Positions 27,423-37,585 of a DNA stretch of 64,000 bases are shown here, in pieces (the first letter of the stretch is position 1; every line of letters starts with the position of its first letter). Source of the stretch: Caldanaerobius polysaccharolyticus DSM 13641 (GTDB lineage: Bacteria; Bacillota; Thermoanaerobacteria; Thermoanaerobacterales; Caldanaerobiaceae); assembly GCF_000427425.1 (NCBI RefSeq), contig NZ_KE386494.1:314476-378475 (forward strand), read 5' to 3'. The position numbers and the translations under genes are program-made. The notes beneath the pieces were generated by a model that saw nothing but the letters and a program-made list of their open reading frames with translations, was not told where the DNA came from and did no database searches.

Positions 27423-27603
27423 TTATTGCGACTCTACAATTATCTCTAAAGTTTCATCTGATGGAAGTATTGTTTTTTATTTTATAACTTCCCTTAACTG
27501 CCTGTAGAATCCTTCAATTATGTTTGTCGTATACATTATTTTCCTTACTTCATTAGGAAATTTGTAAAATGGCTTAAAACATCCCAATTACTTTCCCAAC
27601 CTT
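27423..27603 (-). pseudogene. IS256-family transposase C-terminal relic
   Basis: Two adjoining minus frames give FYKFPNEVRKIMYTTNIIEG, FYRQLREVIK and, after a shift, TILPSDETLEIIVESQ-stop. This is the C-terminal signature of Mutator/IS256 transposases (YTTN-IE...RQLR...FPSD). Internal shifts and loss of the N-terminus show it is dead. It ends about 20 nt before the kinase ribosome site. Confidence 0.75.
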
Positions 27604-27666
27604 TATTGCGGATGTTTATATGAAACATATTTAAAGTAATTCCTTAATTGATGTATATGCATCTAA

Positions 27667-27704
27667 GCCGCAGAAGAATTTTTGATCCTTCTGCGACTTT
27701 TTTT
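27667..27704 (+). terminator. Hairpin terminator at the end of the xylan operon
   Basis: A stem (GCCGCAGAAG/CTTCTGCGAC, nearly perfect) with an 11-nt loop is followed by a T-run on the plus strand and preceded by it as an A-run on the minus strand. It lies one base beyond the transketolase stop. It ideally stops plus-strand transcription, and the stem probably also ends the xylan operon transcript. Confidence 0.7.
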
Positions 27705-27705
27705 A

Positions 27706-28654
27706 TCACCTGCGCTTTTTAATCTCCAACGCCTTTAACGCTTCTTCTACTATATCTTCAGGCGTAAGATGGTACAGCTTCAATAGCTCATCGGGCTTCC
27801 CTGACTGCCCAAATACATCTCTTATCCCTACCCGCCTTACGGGAACTGGTACCCTCTCGCTGACTACCTCGCATACCGCTGAACCTAATCCTCCTATCAC
27901 GCTGTGCTCCTCTGCCGTCACTATCGCTCCTGTCTCCCACGCCGCCTTCACTATCAGCTCCTGGTCTATGGGCTTTATGGTGTGTATGTCTATCACCCTC
28001 GCGCTTATCCCCTTCTTCTTTAACTCTTCATGGGCTTCCAGCGCCGCTGCCACCATTATCCCCGTCGCTACTATGGTCACGTCGCTTCCTTCTCTTAGCT
28101 CTATCCCTTTGCCTATCTCAAACCTGTAGCTTTTATCATCGTATATCACAGGCACTCCCATCCTGCCAAGCCTGATGTACACCGGTCCTTTGTACTCGCA
28201 CGCCGCTTTTACCGCAGCCCTCGCCTCTACATCGTCCGCTGGGTTTATAACCACCATTCCCGGTATCGACCTCATTATCGCTATGTCCTCTACTGACTGG
28301 TGGGTCGCTCCATCCTCTCCCACCGTTATGCCTGCATGGGTCGCTGCTATCTTTACGTTTAACCTGGGATAGGCTATGGAGTTCCTTATCTGCTCAAAGG
28401 CCCTCCCTGTGGCAAATATCGCAAAGGAGCTGGCATAGGGTATCTTCCCATGTGGCCAGGCCAGCTGCTGTACCCATGAGGTCCTGCTCTGATATGCCCA
28501 TGTTGAAAAACCTATCGGGATATTTTTTCGCAAACTCTGCCGTCTTGGTGGATTTTGATAGGTCTGCATCCAGTACCACTACGTCTTTGTTGATCTCTCC
28601 TAGCTCTACCAGCGCTTTGCCGTAGGATTCTCTCGTCGCTATCTTCTCGCTCAT
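27706..28654 (-). pseudogene. Transketolase C-terminal subunit, frameshifted
   Basis: This encodes the pyrimidine-binding and C-terminal domains of a split transketolase. The first frame reads [11 protein letters not shown]... [19 protein letters not shown], then breaks at about 28444-28457. The second frame resumes [35 protein letters not shown] and SVIGGLGSAVCE to the end. Loss of two bases, or gain of one, in GGCCACATGGGAAG explains it; the expected join is AAGLA-x-SGKIPY. Joined it would be about 315 aa. It follows the N-terminal subunit by one base. Error or true inactivation cannot be separated here. Confidence 0.87.
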
Positions 28655-28655
28655 C

Positions 28656-29468
28656 TCAATCCCCCAATTCTGTTAGTGCTTTTTTCATCTGCTCTTCGTT
28701 GGGTGCGCTCCCGTGCCATCCTACCTGGTTCTCCATGAAGGATACTCCCTTGCCCTTTACGGTATGGGCTATCACCATGGTAGGTTTGCCCTTGGTCGCC
28801 TTGGCTTTCTCTACCGCGCTTTTTATCTGGTCGTAGTCGTGCCCGTCTATCTCCAGTACATTCCACCCAAAGGCCCTCCACTTGTCTGCCACGGGCTTTA
28901 TGGTCATGACTAGGTCGTTGGCACCGTCTATCTGCAGCTGATTGTAGTCTAAAAACGCCGTGAGGTTGTCCAGTCTGTAGTGGGCTGCGCTCATGGCCGC
29001 TTCCCAAACCATGCCTTCCTGTATCTCTCCGTCTCCCAGCATTACGTACACCCTGTAGTCTTTTTTGTCCAGCTTCGCCGCCAGCGCCATGCCGTTGGCC
29101 GCAGACAGTCCCTGCCCCAGGGAACCTGTGGTCATGTCCACGCCAGGGGTGCTCTTCATGTCCGGATGACCCTGCAGTATGGATCCTACCTGCCTCAGCC
29201 TCATCAGCTCTTCTTTGGCAAAGTAACCCCTCTCGGCTAATACGGCGTACAACGCCGGCGCTGCATGGCCTTTGGACAGCACAAACCTGTCTCTGTCCTT
29301 CCATTTGGGATTCTTGGGATCTATCCTCATCACGTCAAAGTACAGTGTGACAAGAATGTCGGTAGCTGACAGCGACCCTCCGGGATGTCCGGATTTTGCC
29401 GCTGTCACAGCCTTTATTATGTTCTTCCTGACTTCTGTTGCGATGTGTGCCAGTCTCTGGTTATCCAT
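28656..29468 (-). CDS. Transketolase, N-terminal (thiamine-PP) subunit
   Basis: A 270-aa protein with the thiamine-diphosphate half of transketolase: [18 protein letters not shown]-like start, [37 protein letters not shown], and [17 protein letters not shown] with the GDG...N-type cofactor motif. Together with the next gene it forms the two-chain enzyme common in clostridia, moving two-carbon units between pentose and hexose phosphates. It belongs to the xylose catabolic operon. Confidence 0.93.
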   Translation of the reverse strand: MDNQRLAHIATEVRKNIIKAVTAAKSGHPGGSLSATDILVTLYFDVMRIDPKNPKWKDRDRFVLSKGHAAPALYAVLAERGYFAKEELMRLRQVGSILQGHPDMKSTPGVDMTTGSLGQGLSAANGMALAAKLDKKDYRVYVMLGDGEIQEGMVWEAAMSAAHYRLDNLTAFLDYNQLQIDGANDLVMTIKPVADKWRAFGWNVLEIDGHDYDQIKSAVEKAKATKGKPTMVIAHTVKGKGVSFMENQVGWHGSAPNEEQMKKALTELGD

Positions 29469-29485
29469 GAATCTTACCTCCTGCT

Positions 29486-30136
29486 TTATATCTTCAAATT
29501 GGCCTTCTTCCAGTCCTCTTTAAACTTCTGTATCCCTGCGTCTGTCAGAGGGTGTTTTATCATCTGCATTATAACTTTATACGGCACGGTGGCTATGTGG
29601 GCACCCAGTTTGGCGGCTTCCAGCACGTGCATGGGATGCCTTACGCTGGCCACGATTATCTCGGTGCTTATGTCGTAGTTCTTAAATATCTCGACTATAT
29701 CCCGTATGAGCTGCATGCCCTCTGTGCTTATGTCGTCCAATCTTCCCACAAAGGGGCTTACGTACGTGGCCCCTGCCCTGGCTGCCAGTAGCGCCTGGTT
29801 GGCGCTAAATATGAGGGTCACATTGGTCTTTATCCCCTCTTTTGAAAGCGCCTTAACGGCTTTGAGCCCTTCTGCTGTCATGGGGATCTTGATCACTATG
29901 TTGTTATGGATAGCGGCCAGCTTCCGCGCCTCCTGGATCATGTCCTGGTGGTCTTCGCTTATGACCTCTGCGCTTATAGGGCCGTCTATAATGGATGCGA
30001 TCTCTTTTATCACTTCGATGAAATCCCTGCCCTCTTTGGCCACCAACGATGGGTTGGTGGTAACCCCTGCTATCACCCCTAAATCGTTGGCCTCTTTTAT
30101 CTCCTCCACATTGGCCGTGTCAATAAAAAACTTCAC
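29486..30136 (-). CDS. Transaldolase, TalC/MipB type
   Basis: A 216-aa small transaldolase or fructose-6-phosphate-aldolase-like enzyme. It shows [33 protein letters not shown] and the Schiff-base Lys83 in [12 protein letters not shown] use the GTG at 30136: an ATG two codons earlier directly abuts GAGGAGG, too close to serve, and the family starts at this point. In the operon it feeds pentose phosphates into glycolysis together with transketolase. Confidence 0.92.
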   Translation of the reverse strand: MKFFIDTANVEEIKEANDLGVIAGVTTNPSLVAKEGRDFIEVIKEIASIIDGPISAEVISEDHQDMIQEARKLAAIHNNIVIKIPMTAEGLKAVKALSKEGIKTNVTLIFSANQALLAARAGATYVSPFVGRLDDISTEGMQLIRDIVEIFKNYDISTEIIVASVRHPMHVLEAAKLGAHIATVPYKVIMQMIKHPLTDAGIQKFKEDWKKANLKI

Positions 30137-30169
30137 ACCCATCCCTCCTCAATTACGAAATCCTCACCG

Positions 30170-31681
30170 CTACAACCTGTACAAATCCTTAACCGCAGGG
30201 TATAGAGCTGTATAAAGCCTGTAATTTTTCTCGTACACATCAAATAGGGACTGATTGGGATGCTGAACGCTTACTCTCTTTATAACGGCGTCACAAGCTT
30301 CCACTACGCTGGAATAAAGGCCTGTACCCACTCCGGCCAGTAGCGCTACGCCTAACGCAGGGCCTTCTGCTGAATTGATAGTAACTATGTCGGTTTTAAA
30401 GACATCGGCCTGAATCTGTCTCCAGATCCTGCTCCTGCCTCCTCCTCCTGATGCCCTTATTTCTTCCACAGGTATTCCCATGCCTTTTATTATCTCAAGG
30501 CAATCCCTAAGGCTAAACACGACGCCTTCCAACACAGACCTTATAACTTCCTGCCTCCTGTGTTTGGCCGTGAGTCCAAAGAAAACCCCTTTCGCATAGG
30601 GATCCAGGTGCGGAGTACGTTCCCCCATGAGATACGGCAGGTAAATCAACCCTCCGCAACCGGGCTGTGCCTGCTCGGCTTCTTTATCCATGTATACATA
30701 CGGATCGGTACCCGTGAGCGACCCCAGGGTCTTTTCCTCAAAGCCAAAGTTATCCCTCCACCACTTCAACGAAAGTCCCGCTCCCTGAGTAACTCCCATC
30801 ACGTGCCACGTGTCAGGTATGGCGTGGCAAAAGGTATGGACGCGGCCTTTGGGGTCAATTGTGACTTTGTCGGTGTAGGCAAACACCACCCCTGATGTAC
30901 CTATAGTAGAGGACACCAGGCCCTTTTTTACGATGCCGTTGCCTACCGCTCCTGCCGCCTGATCTCCACCACCTCCCACCACCGGCGTTCCTTCTTTTAA
31001 CCCTGTGCTTTCGGCGGCTTTTTTGCATACCTTTCCGCTCACCACATGGGATTCATACACCTCAGGCAACCACTCTATGTTCAAACCTAGCTTTTCAACG
31101 ATCTCCCTGCTCCATTTTCTCTCCTTTACGTTTAAAAACAGCGTGCCGCTGGCATCAGACACCTCTGTGGCAAATTCCCCTGTAAGCCTATACCTTATGT
31201 AGTCCTTGGGAAGCAGTATATGAGCGATTTTCTCAAAAATCTCAGGTTGGTGTTTTTTAACCCACATGACTTTTGGGGCTGTAAAACCCGTCAAAGCGGG
31301 ATTGGCCGCTAATTCAATCAAGCGGCCATACCCTATAATATCCGTTATCTCTTCACATTCGGCGCTGCTCCTCTGGTCACACCAAATTATGGCACTCCGC
31401 AACACATTGCCGTCTTTGTCCAAAAGCACCGCACCGTGCATTTGCCCTGACAGCCCGATGCCTTTTATTTCATCTACATTAATACCGCTTTTGCCTATGA
31501 CCTCTCTCAAGCTCTGGCATGTGGCTTTCCACCAATCCTCAGGGTCCTGCTCCGCCCATCCGATCTCAGGCTGTGCCATGTCGTACTCCACCGTGCTGCT
31601 GGCAACAGTGTTTCCTCTCTCATCAAACAGCACCGTCTTTGTTCCCGATGTGCCTATATCAATACCTATCAGATAACTCAT
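30170..31681 (-). CDS. xylB: Xylulokinase
   Basis: FGGY-family kinase of 503 aa phosphorylating D-xylulose with ATP. The N-terminus has the phosphate loop GIDIGTSGTKTVLFDERG; next come EIGWAEQDPEDWW and GLSGQMHGAVLLD, which binds sugar. GGGGDQAAGAVGNG and ASGGGGRSRIWRQIQADVF occur later. The ATG follows GGGAGGA. Its place after the isomerase-like gene supports xylulose over other ketoses. Confidence 0.92.
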   Translation of the reverse strand: MSYLIGIDIGTSGTKTVLFDERGNTVASSTVEYDMAQPEIGWAEQDPEDWWKATCQSLREVIGKSGINVDEIKGIGLSGQMHGAVLLDKDGNVLRSAIIWCDQRSSAECEEITDIIGYGRLIELAANPALTGFTAPKVMWVKKHQPEIFEKIAHILLPKDYIRYRLTGEFATEVSDASGTLFLNVKERKWSREIVEKLGLNIEWLPEVYESHVVSGKVCKKAAESTGLKEGTPVVGGGGDQAAGAVGNGIVKKGLVSSTIGTSGVVFAYTDKVTIDPKGRVHTFCHAIPDTWHVMGVTQGAGLSLKWWRDNFGFEEKTLGSLTGTDPYVYMDKEAEQAQPGCGGLIYLPYLMGERTPHLDPYAKGVFFGLTAKHRRQEVIRSVLEGVVFSLRDCLEIIKGMGIPVEEIRASGGGGRSRIWRQIQADVFKTDIVTINSAEGPALGVALLAGVGTGLYSSVVEACDAVIKRVSVQHPNQSLFDVYEKNYRLYTALYPAVKDLYRL

Positions 31682-31696
31682 AATTTAATCCTCCCA

Positions 31697-32839
31697 TCAT
31701 TTTATCACAGAGCTTATCGGAGGTAAGCTTATGGTCTTAGGCGCTCTGGCTCTTATCAAAATAGCTTCTATTAATCCTCGGTGTTTATCAGGATTGTTCA
31801 CAGCTTCAACTATCGCCTCATGGTCAAGCTCTTCAATCCTCGCGTTCATACTCCTAATCGCATCAATATTATTCTTCACAGCCACTTCCACAGGCATCCT
31901 CTCGGGATTTATATCGATTCCAAAATATCCCTTATATCCGTGCATCTTCAAGACGTACAGGGCAGCTTCTGCCTGTTCAGGGGAAATCACTCCTACGTTC
32001 TGGTCCTGATCATAATTACCAGCAGGTTGGCTGTTCCAGTGGGTATGCAGCAGTTTACCGTATTCCATGGCAAGGCTAAAAGCGTAAGGCAAATCCTCGT
32101 ACGCCATCAGCACGTGGCCTACTTCAGGGTTTAGCCCCACCAGCGAATGGCCTTCACTTAAAATCCTCTTATTTTCCTCGTTTTTAAGCGCTCCCTCCAC
32201 CTTCTGAGCCACAAGAATCCCTTCAGCCGTGGTGCCGTATATAATCCTCCCACGAGGCTCGTAAGGTTTGGGCTCAATCGCAACCCTCACCCCAGGCACC
32301 TGATCCATGGCTTCGGCTATGCCGTACGCAAATCTATCCCTCATGGCCATAAAATCTATACCAAAGGGGTTCTCATAGCCGTCACCGCCATGCCATACTA
32401 TAGCAAAATCGGTGTTTAACTCCTTGTTGAGCTGCAAAGATATTTTCAGCCTTTCAATGGCTTTATTTCGCACCTCATCAATAGGTGAAGCCAGTGAAGA
32501 AAATTCCCATTGCTTCTGATAAAATAGATTGGGTATTACAGTCAATATCCTTATACCTGTGTCTTTAGAAAACTTCTTGTACGTGTCCAGGTTATTCTCA
32601 TTTATCTCATTGGGGTAATGGGCTTCCAGCGCGCTTACACCGTAGTCTTTAAGGGACGCTATTATATCCAACCTCTCCTCAATAGACCTGGGCGCCGACG
32701 CAGCCTCTTTAAACCTGCTGCCTGATGGCGAAAAATACCAAATACCTACTGAAAATTTAAGGTCTAGGTGGAAATTCTTAAGGTGCTCCAGCACCTCATC
32801 CGGTGATCTCCTCACTTTTTGATCTCTTACATCAAACAC
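31697..32839 (-). CDS. Xylose isomerase-like TIM-barrel protein
   Basis: A 380-aa member of the AP-endonuclease/xylose-isomerase barrel superfamily. The metal-site segments are visible: DFAIVWHGGDG, VAIEPKPYEPRG (Glu), GLNPEVGHV (Glu, His), LLHTHWNSQPAGNYDQD (His) and FGIDINPERM (Asp). It is shorter than typical clostridial XylA (about 440 aa) and not closely like it. Position before xylB and after xylosidase makes D-xylose isomerase the best guess. The start is a GTG after GGAAGAGGG. Confidence 0.78.
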   Translation of the reverse strand: MFDVRDQKVRRSPDEVLEHLKNFHLDLKFSVGIWYFSPSGSRFKEAASAPRSIEERLDIIASLKDYGVSALEAHYPNEINENNLDTYKKFSKDTGIRILTVIPNLFYQKQWEFSSLASPIDEVRNKAIERLKISLQLNKELNTDFAIVWHGGDGYENPFGIDFMAMRDRFAYGIAEAMDQVPGVRVAIEPKPYEPRGRIIYGTTAEGILVAQKVEGALKNEENKRILSEGHSLVGLNPEVGHVLMAYEDLPYAFSLAMEYGKLLHTHWNSQPAGNYDQDQNVGVISPEQAEAALYVLKMHGYKGYFGIDINPERMPVEVAVKNNIDAIRSMNARIEELDHEAIVEAVNNPDKHRGLIEAILIRARAPKTISLPPISSVIK

Positions 32840-32872
32840 AATAACACCCTCTTCCTTATAGAATAATTTAAA

Positions 32873-35242
32873 TTAAACAACTTCCACTTTTGTGAAAAAT
32901 TCTTTTGACTCTCCTACCTGGACTGTTTTACCTGTGACCTTAAATTCCCCGGCCACCTTTATGTCCTCAGAAGAACTGCCGATCATCACCTTTACAGTTC
33001 CAGGTTGTACAACGTATCTCATATCTTCATCGTAAAATCCCAGCTGGGATACTGATAGTTCAAAAACCACCTTTTTCTTTTCCCCAGGCCGCAGAGAAAC
33101 CCTCTTAAACCCTTTTAACTCTTTAACAGGTCTCGTTACATTAGAAACCTCGTTGCGCACATAAAGCTGTACCACTTCATCTCCCTCGAGCTTGCCTGCG
33201 TTTTGAACGTCCACGCTTATCCTCACCTTGCCGTCACCATATACTTCGCTAGGGGCAATTTCCAAATTGGAAAACTCAAATTTCGTGTAGCTCAAGCCGT
33301 AACCGAATGGATACAAAGGTTTTGTGCTCATCTCCACATAATCGCCTTTCCAGTGGGAGCGCCCGCCAGAGGGCTTATGATTATAATATACAGGAACTTG
33401 CCCTACAGACCTTGGGAACGAAACGGGAAGTTTTCCACCAGGGTTGTAATCCCCAAACAACACATCTGCCACCGCCGCTGCCCCTTCTTCACCAGGCAAC
33501 CACGCCTCTATAATAGCGGGAATGTGTTGAGATATCCAGTTTATAGAAAGCGGCCTGCCGTTAACAAGCACTACTACTGTAGGAGTACCTGTGTTGTAAA
33601 TCGCCTCCACCAGCTCTTGCTGTACCCCAGGCAGATTGAGATCAGCGCGATCCCTGGATTCTCCCGAAGTGCAGTCATCGGTTAAACCGGCCTTATCACC
33701 TACTACCACTATGGCCACATCGGATTTCTTAGCCGCCTCAATAGCCTCAGCGAAACCGTCTTTGTCGTCTCCAGTGACCTCACATCCTTTGGCGTAGTAC
33801 AGCTCGGTTTCAGGAGAAATTTTGCCTTTTATGCCTTCCAATATGCTCTTTATGGGGACAAAATTATCCACAAGGCTGACTTTGTCAGGCACAGGGGTAT
33901 TAAACACATTAGACTGTTCTTTCGTCTCCACCAGCGACTCTATATGGCAGGGATAAGCGTAATCACCGATGATGTTTCTGACGCTGTCAGCGTTGGGGCC
34001 GATTACTGCTATAGATTTTATATCCTTTTTCAGAGGCAATAGATCGCCTTGGTTTTTAAGCAATACGATGGACTGTTGCGCCAGCTTATAAGCCAACTTT
34101 CTCTGATCCGGCGTATCAAATACTTCAGCTGCCTTCTCGACGTCCACGTACGGGTTCTCAAAAACCCCTGACAAGAATTTCATTCTCAGTATCCTTCTCA
34201 CTACTTCGTCAATCAGGGCTTCCTCTACAAGACCTTTTTGTACAGCCTCTTTCAAAGGTAGGCCGTAACAGTCCCTACTGGGCAACTCGATATCAACGCC
34301 CGCTTGCAGAGCAATCTTAGCTGCTTCGCCTTTATCCCTGGCCACGTGATGGTATTCGTAAAGCATATTAACACCAAAGTAATCCGACACCACCAGTCCA
34401 TCAAAGCCCCATTCATTTCTGAGGATTTGCGTAAGCAGTTTCTTCGAACCGTGGCATGGTATACCGTCCAGTTCGTGATAAGCCGCCATAACCGATGCTG
34501 TTTTTGCCTTCTTTACCGCGGCTTCAAAAGGCAAAAGGAACACTTCTCTAAGCTCCCTCTCCGGGATGTGGGCAGGCGCCCAGTTCATTCCACCTTCTGA
34601 AAATCCATACCCTACAAAATGCTTAACAGTGGCCATAATGCCATCCTTTATATTTCCTCCTTGAAGGCCTTCTATATAAGAGACACCCATTTCCGAAATC
34701 AAATAAGGATCTTCTCCAAAGGTCTCTTCCACTCTACCCCACCTGGCATCCCTAGCCACATCCATAAGGGGCGCCAGGGCTTGATGGGCTCCTACTGCCT
34801 TCATCTGCTCTCTTATCACAGAACCCATTTGCTTTACGAGCTCCGTGTTCCATGTACTGGCAACGCCGATAGTCTGGGGAAAACACGTGGCTCCCTTTGC
34901 CATATACCCGCTGCACGATTCTTCATGGACAAGAGCAGGGATACCCAACCTGGTATTTTCTATCAGATACCTCTGGATTTCATTGGCCAACTGTGCTGAT
35001 TCTTTAGGACCCAGGTTGCTAGCCCCTCCTATACGGGTTATCTGCCCAATTCCGTCTTTTAGAAGATCCTTTGCCTTGTCAACAGAAAACTCCATGTTAT
35101 CTAACAATTCATAAACCCACACGCTGCTCAATTGAGCGATTTTTTCATCCAAGGTCATCCTGGACAAAAGATCCTCCACCCTTTTTTCCACAGGCTGGGT
35201 AGCGTCTAAATACAGTGCGCTTTCTTTACTGTTGCCCTTCAT
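32873..35242 (-). CDS. GH3 beta-xylosidase/beta-glucosidase
   Basis: A 789-aa retaining glycosidase with no signal peptide. The first barrel holds APLMDVARDARWGRVEETFG and KHFVGYGFSEGG. The nucleophile is Asp287 in DGLVVSDYFG. A second alpha/beta domain has SIAVIGPNAD and LPGEEGAAAVADVLFGDYNP, and a fibronectin-III-like domain ends with YVRNEVSNVTRPVKELKGF. The operon (GH67 upstream, xylose genes downstream) favours release of xylose from xylo-oligosaccharides. Confidence 0.93.
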   Translation of the reverse strand: MKGNSKESALYLDATQPVEKRVEDLLSRMTLDEKIAQLSSVWVYELLDNMEFSVDKAKDLLKDGIGQITRIGGASNLGPKESAQLANEIQRYLIENTRLGIPALVHEESCSGYMAKGATCFPQTIGVASTWNTELVKQMGSVIREQMKAVGAHQALAPLMDVARDARWGRVEETFGEDPYLISEMGVSYIEGLQGGNIKDGIMATVKHFVGYGFSEGGMNWAPAHIPERELREVFLLPFEAAVKKAKTASVMAAYHELDGIPCHGSKKLLTQILRNEWGFDGLVVSDYFGVNMLYEYHHVARDKGEAAKIALQAGVDIELPSRDCYGLPLKEAVQKGLVEEALIDEVVRRILRMKFLSGVFENPYVDVEKAAEVFDTPDQRKLAYKLAQQSIVLLKNQGDLLPLKKDIKSIAVIGPNADSVRNIIGDYAYPCHIESLVETKEQSNVFNTPVPDKVSLVDNFVPIKSILEGIKGKISPETELYYAKGCEVTGDDKDGFAEAIEAAKKSDVAIVVVGDKAGLTDDCTSGESRDRADLNLPGVQQELVEAIYNTGTPTVVVLVNGRPLSINWISQHIPAIIEAWLPGEEGAAAVADVLFGDYNPGGKLPVSFPRSVGQVPVYYNHKPSGGRSHWKGDYVEMSTKPLYPFGYGLSYTKFEFSNLEIAPSEVYGDGKVRISVDVQNAGKLEGDEVVQLYVRNEVSNVTRPVKELKGFKRVSLRPGEKKKVVFELSVSQLGFYDEDMRYVVQPGTVKVMIGSSSEDIKVAGEFKVTGKTVQVGESKEFFTKVEVV

Positions 35243-35277
35243 TGTTAAACCAATCCTCCTTTATAAATTAATAATAT

Positions 35278-37350
35278 TTAATATATTTTTCGGCCATACT
35301 TATCTGGGATGCCTGTCTTCCTGTAAAAATAGCTATTTACGACATCCCTCCACTCTTTTGCATTCTCAATTTGTCTATTAAATCTTTCTAATACATCTTC
35401 ATAGATGTCCTTGCGAATATAATCCTTTATTTTTATCCAGTCCTCCTTTAATTTTTCCGCTTCTTCTGCCCCCTCAAAATGGGTGTTATAAATGTGCTGA
35501 ATCAACGTTTCTCCGGATTTTAGCACGTAATCATAAGGCACGCGATGGAAGAACAGCAACAGCTCCTCAGGGCATGTCTCCATTGATTCAAACATAGCAG
35601 CATTTTCCCTGTGATACTGTCCTGCAAAGCCTGTACCTGATTTTACGCTCCTGTCTATTCCAATAGCTTTGGTGTCAGCTCTATGATAAGTGCCCCACTT
35701 TGAGTACTCATATCCGTCCACTGAAGGACCATAATGGGTATGAGGGGTAACCATCCAACCGATTCCAAGAGGAGCGGTATATTTTTCATAAACACGCCAC
35801 GATCTCATCAGCATGCTAACGATGGTCTCAACAGCAAAAGGATCATTAGTAAGAGCCCTTACGCACCACTCGCGAGCAATTTCCTCAGGGGTAAAGCTGT
35901 GATCCCAAGCCAGCATACCAAAGGCGTACAGATTAGCCTGAGCCAGCCAGTGACCCGTCCAGTTTTTATCGCTTCCCACGTTTGAAACCCCTGCGAAACC
36001 GCTGTATTTATTATTAAAAAGCGTTCCATCTACGACGTACTTTACCTTAGATTCAGGTCCTTTGGCGTACGTGTCAAACTCGAGGACTTCTTTCCACATC
36101 GTGGCAAGATAGCACAGGTCAATTTGCTGTCCGGTGTACTCCTGGGTTATCTGCAATTCAATCAGCTGATTGGTCCTCTCCAGCCCTCCAAATAAAGGAG
36201 ATACAGGCTCTCTCACCTGAAAATCCATAGGTCCGTATTTAACCTGAAGCACCACATTTTCCGCAAACTTGCCGTCTAGTGGCTTAAAAATGTCGTAAGC
36301 TGCCTTTGCCCTATCTGTCTTCGTATCTCTCCAGTCTTGAGTACAATTGTATACAAAGCACCTCCATATAACGATGCCGCCGTATGGCGCCAAAGCCTCT
36401 GCCAGCATATTCGCACCGTCAGCGTGGTCGCGCCCAAATTTATAAGGTCCAGGATTAAATTCAGAATCGGCCTTAACTAAAAAGCCCCCAAAATCCGGAA
36501 TATAGTCGTAGATGGTCTTTGCTGTTTCTTTCCACCATTTGATCACATCTTCATCTAGAGGATCAGCGGTTTTCAGCTTACCGATGTAGATAGGACTCGC
36601 AAAATTTATGCTGAGATATATTTTTATCCCGCATTGCCTGAACACATCAGCCAATTTAGCCAGATCCCCCAAATATTTAGGGGTTATAAGCCAGATGGCA
36701 TTTTTATTGACGTTTACATTGTTTATGACCACACCGTTTATCCCAATAGAAGACAGCAGTCTGGCGTAATCCTTTATGCGGCCTAAAGAGTTCGTAACCT
36801 TATTGTCACAAAAAAATATTGATCTTCCTGCATAGCCCCTTTCTACCGTTCCATCCATATTGTCCCAATGGTTTAATAACCTCAATTTGCACTTGGGATT
36901 GTCTATTATATGTACTTCCTCCACGTCTCTTTTTAACTGTATGTGCTTTATGAAGCTAAATGCGCCATACACAAGTCCGTGCCCATTTTTTGAGCCTATC
37001 ACCACTAATCCTGGATTTTCCTTTACAGACTTTATAACATACCCTTCTTCATCTAATTTTTGAATCTCGTCGTCGCTAATATACTTCATGATCAACGCAT
37101 CAGTTACATTTCCTACGATAATGCCACTTATCGGATTATCACCGCATAAGGCCTCTTTGGAAACCTCCGGTTCAAAACCCACAAGGGATGTAACAGCAGT
37201 TTTAAGCTCTTCAACCGCGGTTTGCGTGAATTTATCTTGTCCTACCGCTATGATATTTTTTACTACCTTTGATAGCTTTTCTCGATAGGGTTCGTCATCG
37301 ATTTTGCTGTATTCAAGCCAGCATAAAGAGTAATCCACTTCTTTATCCAT
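35278..37350 (-). CDS. GH67 alpha-glucuronidase
   Basis: Cytosolic enzyme of 690 aa removing (4-O-methyl-)glucuronic acid from the non-reducing xylose of aldouronic acids. By alignment spacing, Glu297 in [11 protein letters not shown] is the general acid. Asp376 in [12 protein letters not shown] and Glu404 in TQEYTGQQ are the pair activating water; the 28-residue gap equals that of the Geobacillus enzyme. It lacks a signal peptide, so its substrates must be imported. It is first in the xylan operon, about 65 nt from promoter copy 4. Confidence 0.95.
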   Translation of the reverse strand: MDKEVDYSLCWLEYSKIDDEPYREKLSKVVKNIIAVGQDKFTQTAVEELKTAVTSLVGFEPEVSKEALCGDNPISGIIVGNVTDALIMKYISDDEIQKLDEEGYVIKSVKENPGLVVIGSKNGHGLVYGAFSFIKHIQLKRDVEEVHIIDNPKCKLRLLNHWDNMDGTVERGYAGRSIFFCDNKVTNSLGRIKDYARLLSSIGINGVVINNVNVNKNAIWLITPKYLGDLAKLADVFRQCGIKIYLSINFASPIYIGKLKTADPLDEDVIKWWKETAKTIYDYIPDFGGFLVKADSEFNPGPYKFGRDHADGANMLAEALAPYGGIVIWRCFVYNCTQDWRDTKTDRAKAAYDIFKPLDGKFAENVVLQVKYGPMDFQVREPVSPLFGGLERTNQLIELQITQEYTGQQIDLCYLATMWKEVLEFDTYAKGPESKVKYVVDGTLFNNKYSGFAGVSNVGSDKNWTGHWLAQANLYAFGMLAWDHSFTPEEIAREWCVRALTNDPFAVETIVSMLMRSWRVYEKYTAPLGIGWMVTPHTHYGPSVDGYEYSKWGTYHRADTKAIGIDRSVKSGTGFAGQYHRENAAMFESMETCPEELLLFFHRVPYDYVLKSGETLIQHIYNTHFEGAEEAEKLKEDWIKIKDYIRKDIYEDVLERFNRQIENAKEWRDVVNSYFYRKTGIPDKYGRKIY

Positions 37351-37387
37351 TACCCATACCTCTCCTTTTCCCCCCTCTAACTTTTTA

Positions 37388-37525
37388 AAAAAAGTTTATT
37401 AAGTTGCCAGTTCTATCTTACCTCACTATGAAAATATTTTCAAAGCTTAAATTTCATTAAATTTGACTAAATTCACCTTATATTCGCTGTTTTTTCTTGT
37501 TCTTTAAAGTATTGCTCACGTTTCC
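37388..37525 (-). promoter_or_regulatory. Conserved-family promoter, copy 4 (operator type II)
   Basis: Reading leftwards: TTGAAA (37438-37443), 17 nt, TAAGAT (37415-37420), nine bases, then AACTTAATAAA followed by a T-run and AAAAAG, the same module at the same offset as copy 1. Upstream it has CGTGAGCAATAC, CAGCGAATATAAGGTGAATTT and AAATTTAATGAAATTTAAGC. It drives the xylan operon. Confidence 0.77.
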
Positions 37526-37585
37526 TCTTCTTTTCTCTTCTTTTTACCTAAATACTTCATTACAGATGCCCTTTTTGCGATTTTA

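Noticed and set aside
28651-29304. Long minus frame of 217 codons within transketolase
   Set aside because: It lies in another frame of the clear transketolase N-terminal subunit, and its Arg/Gly-rich product is a shadow of that gene.
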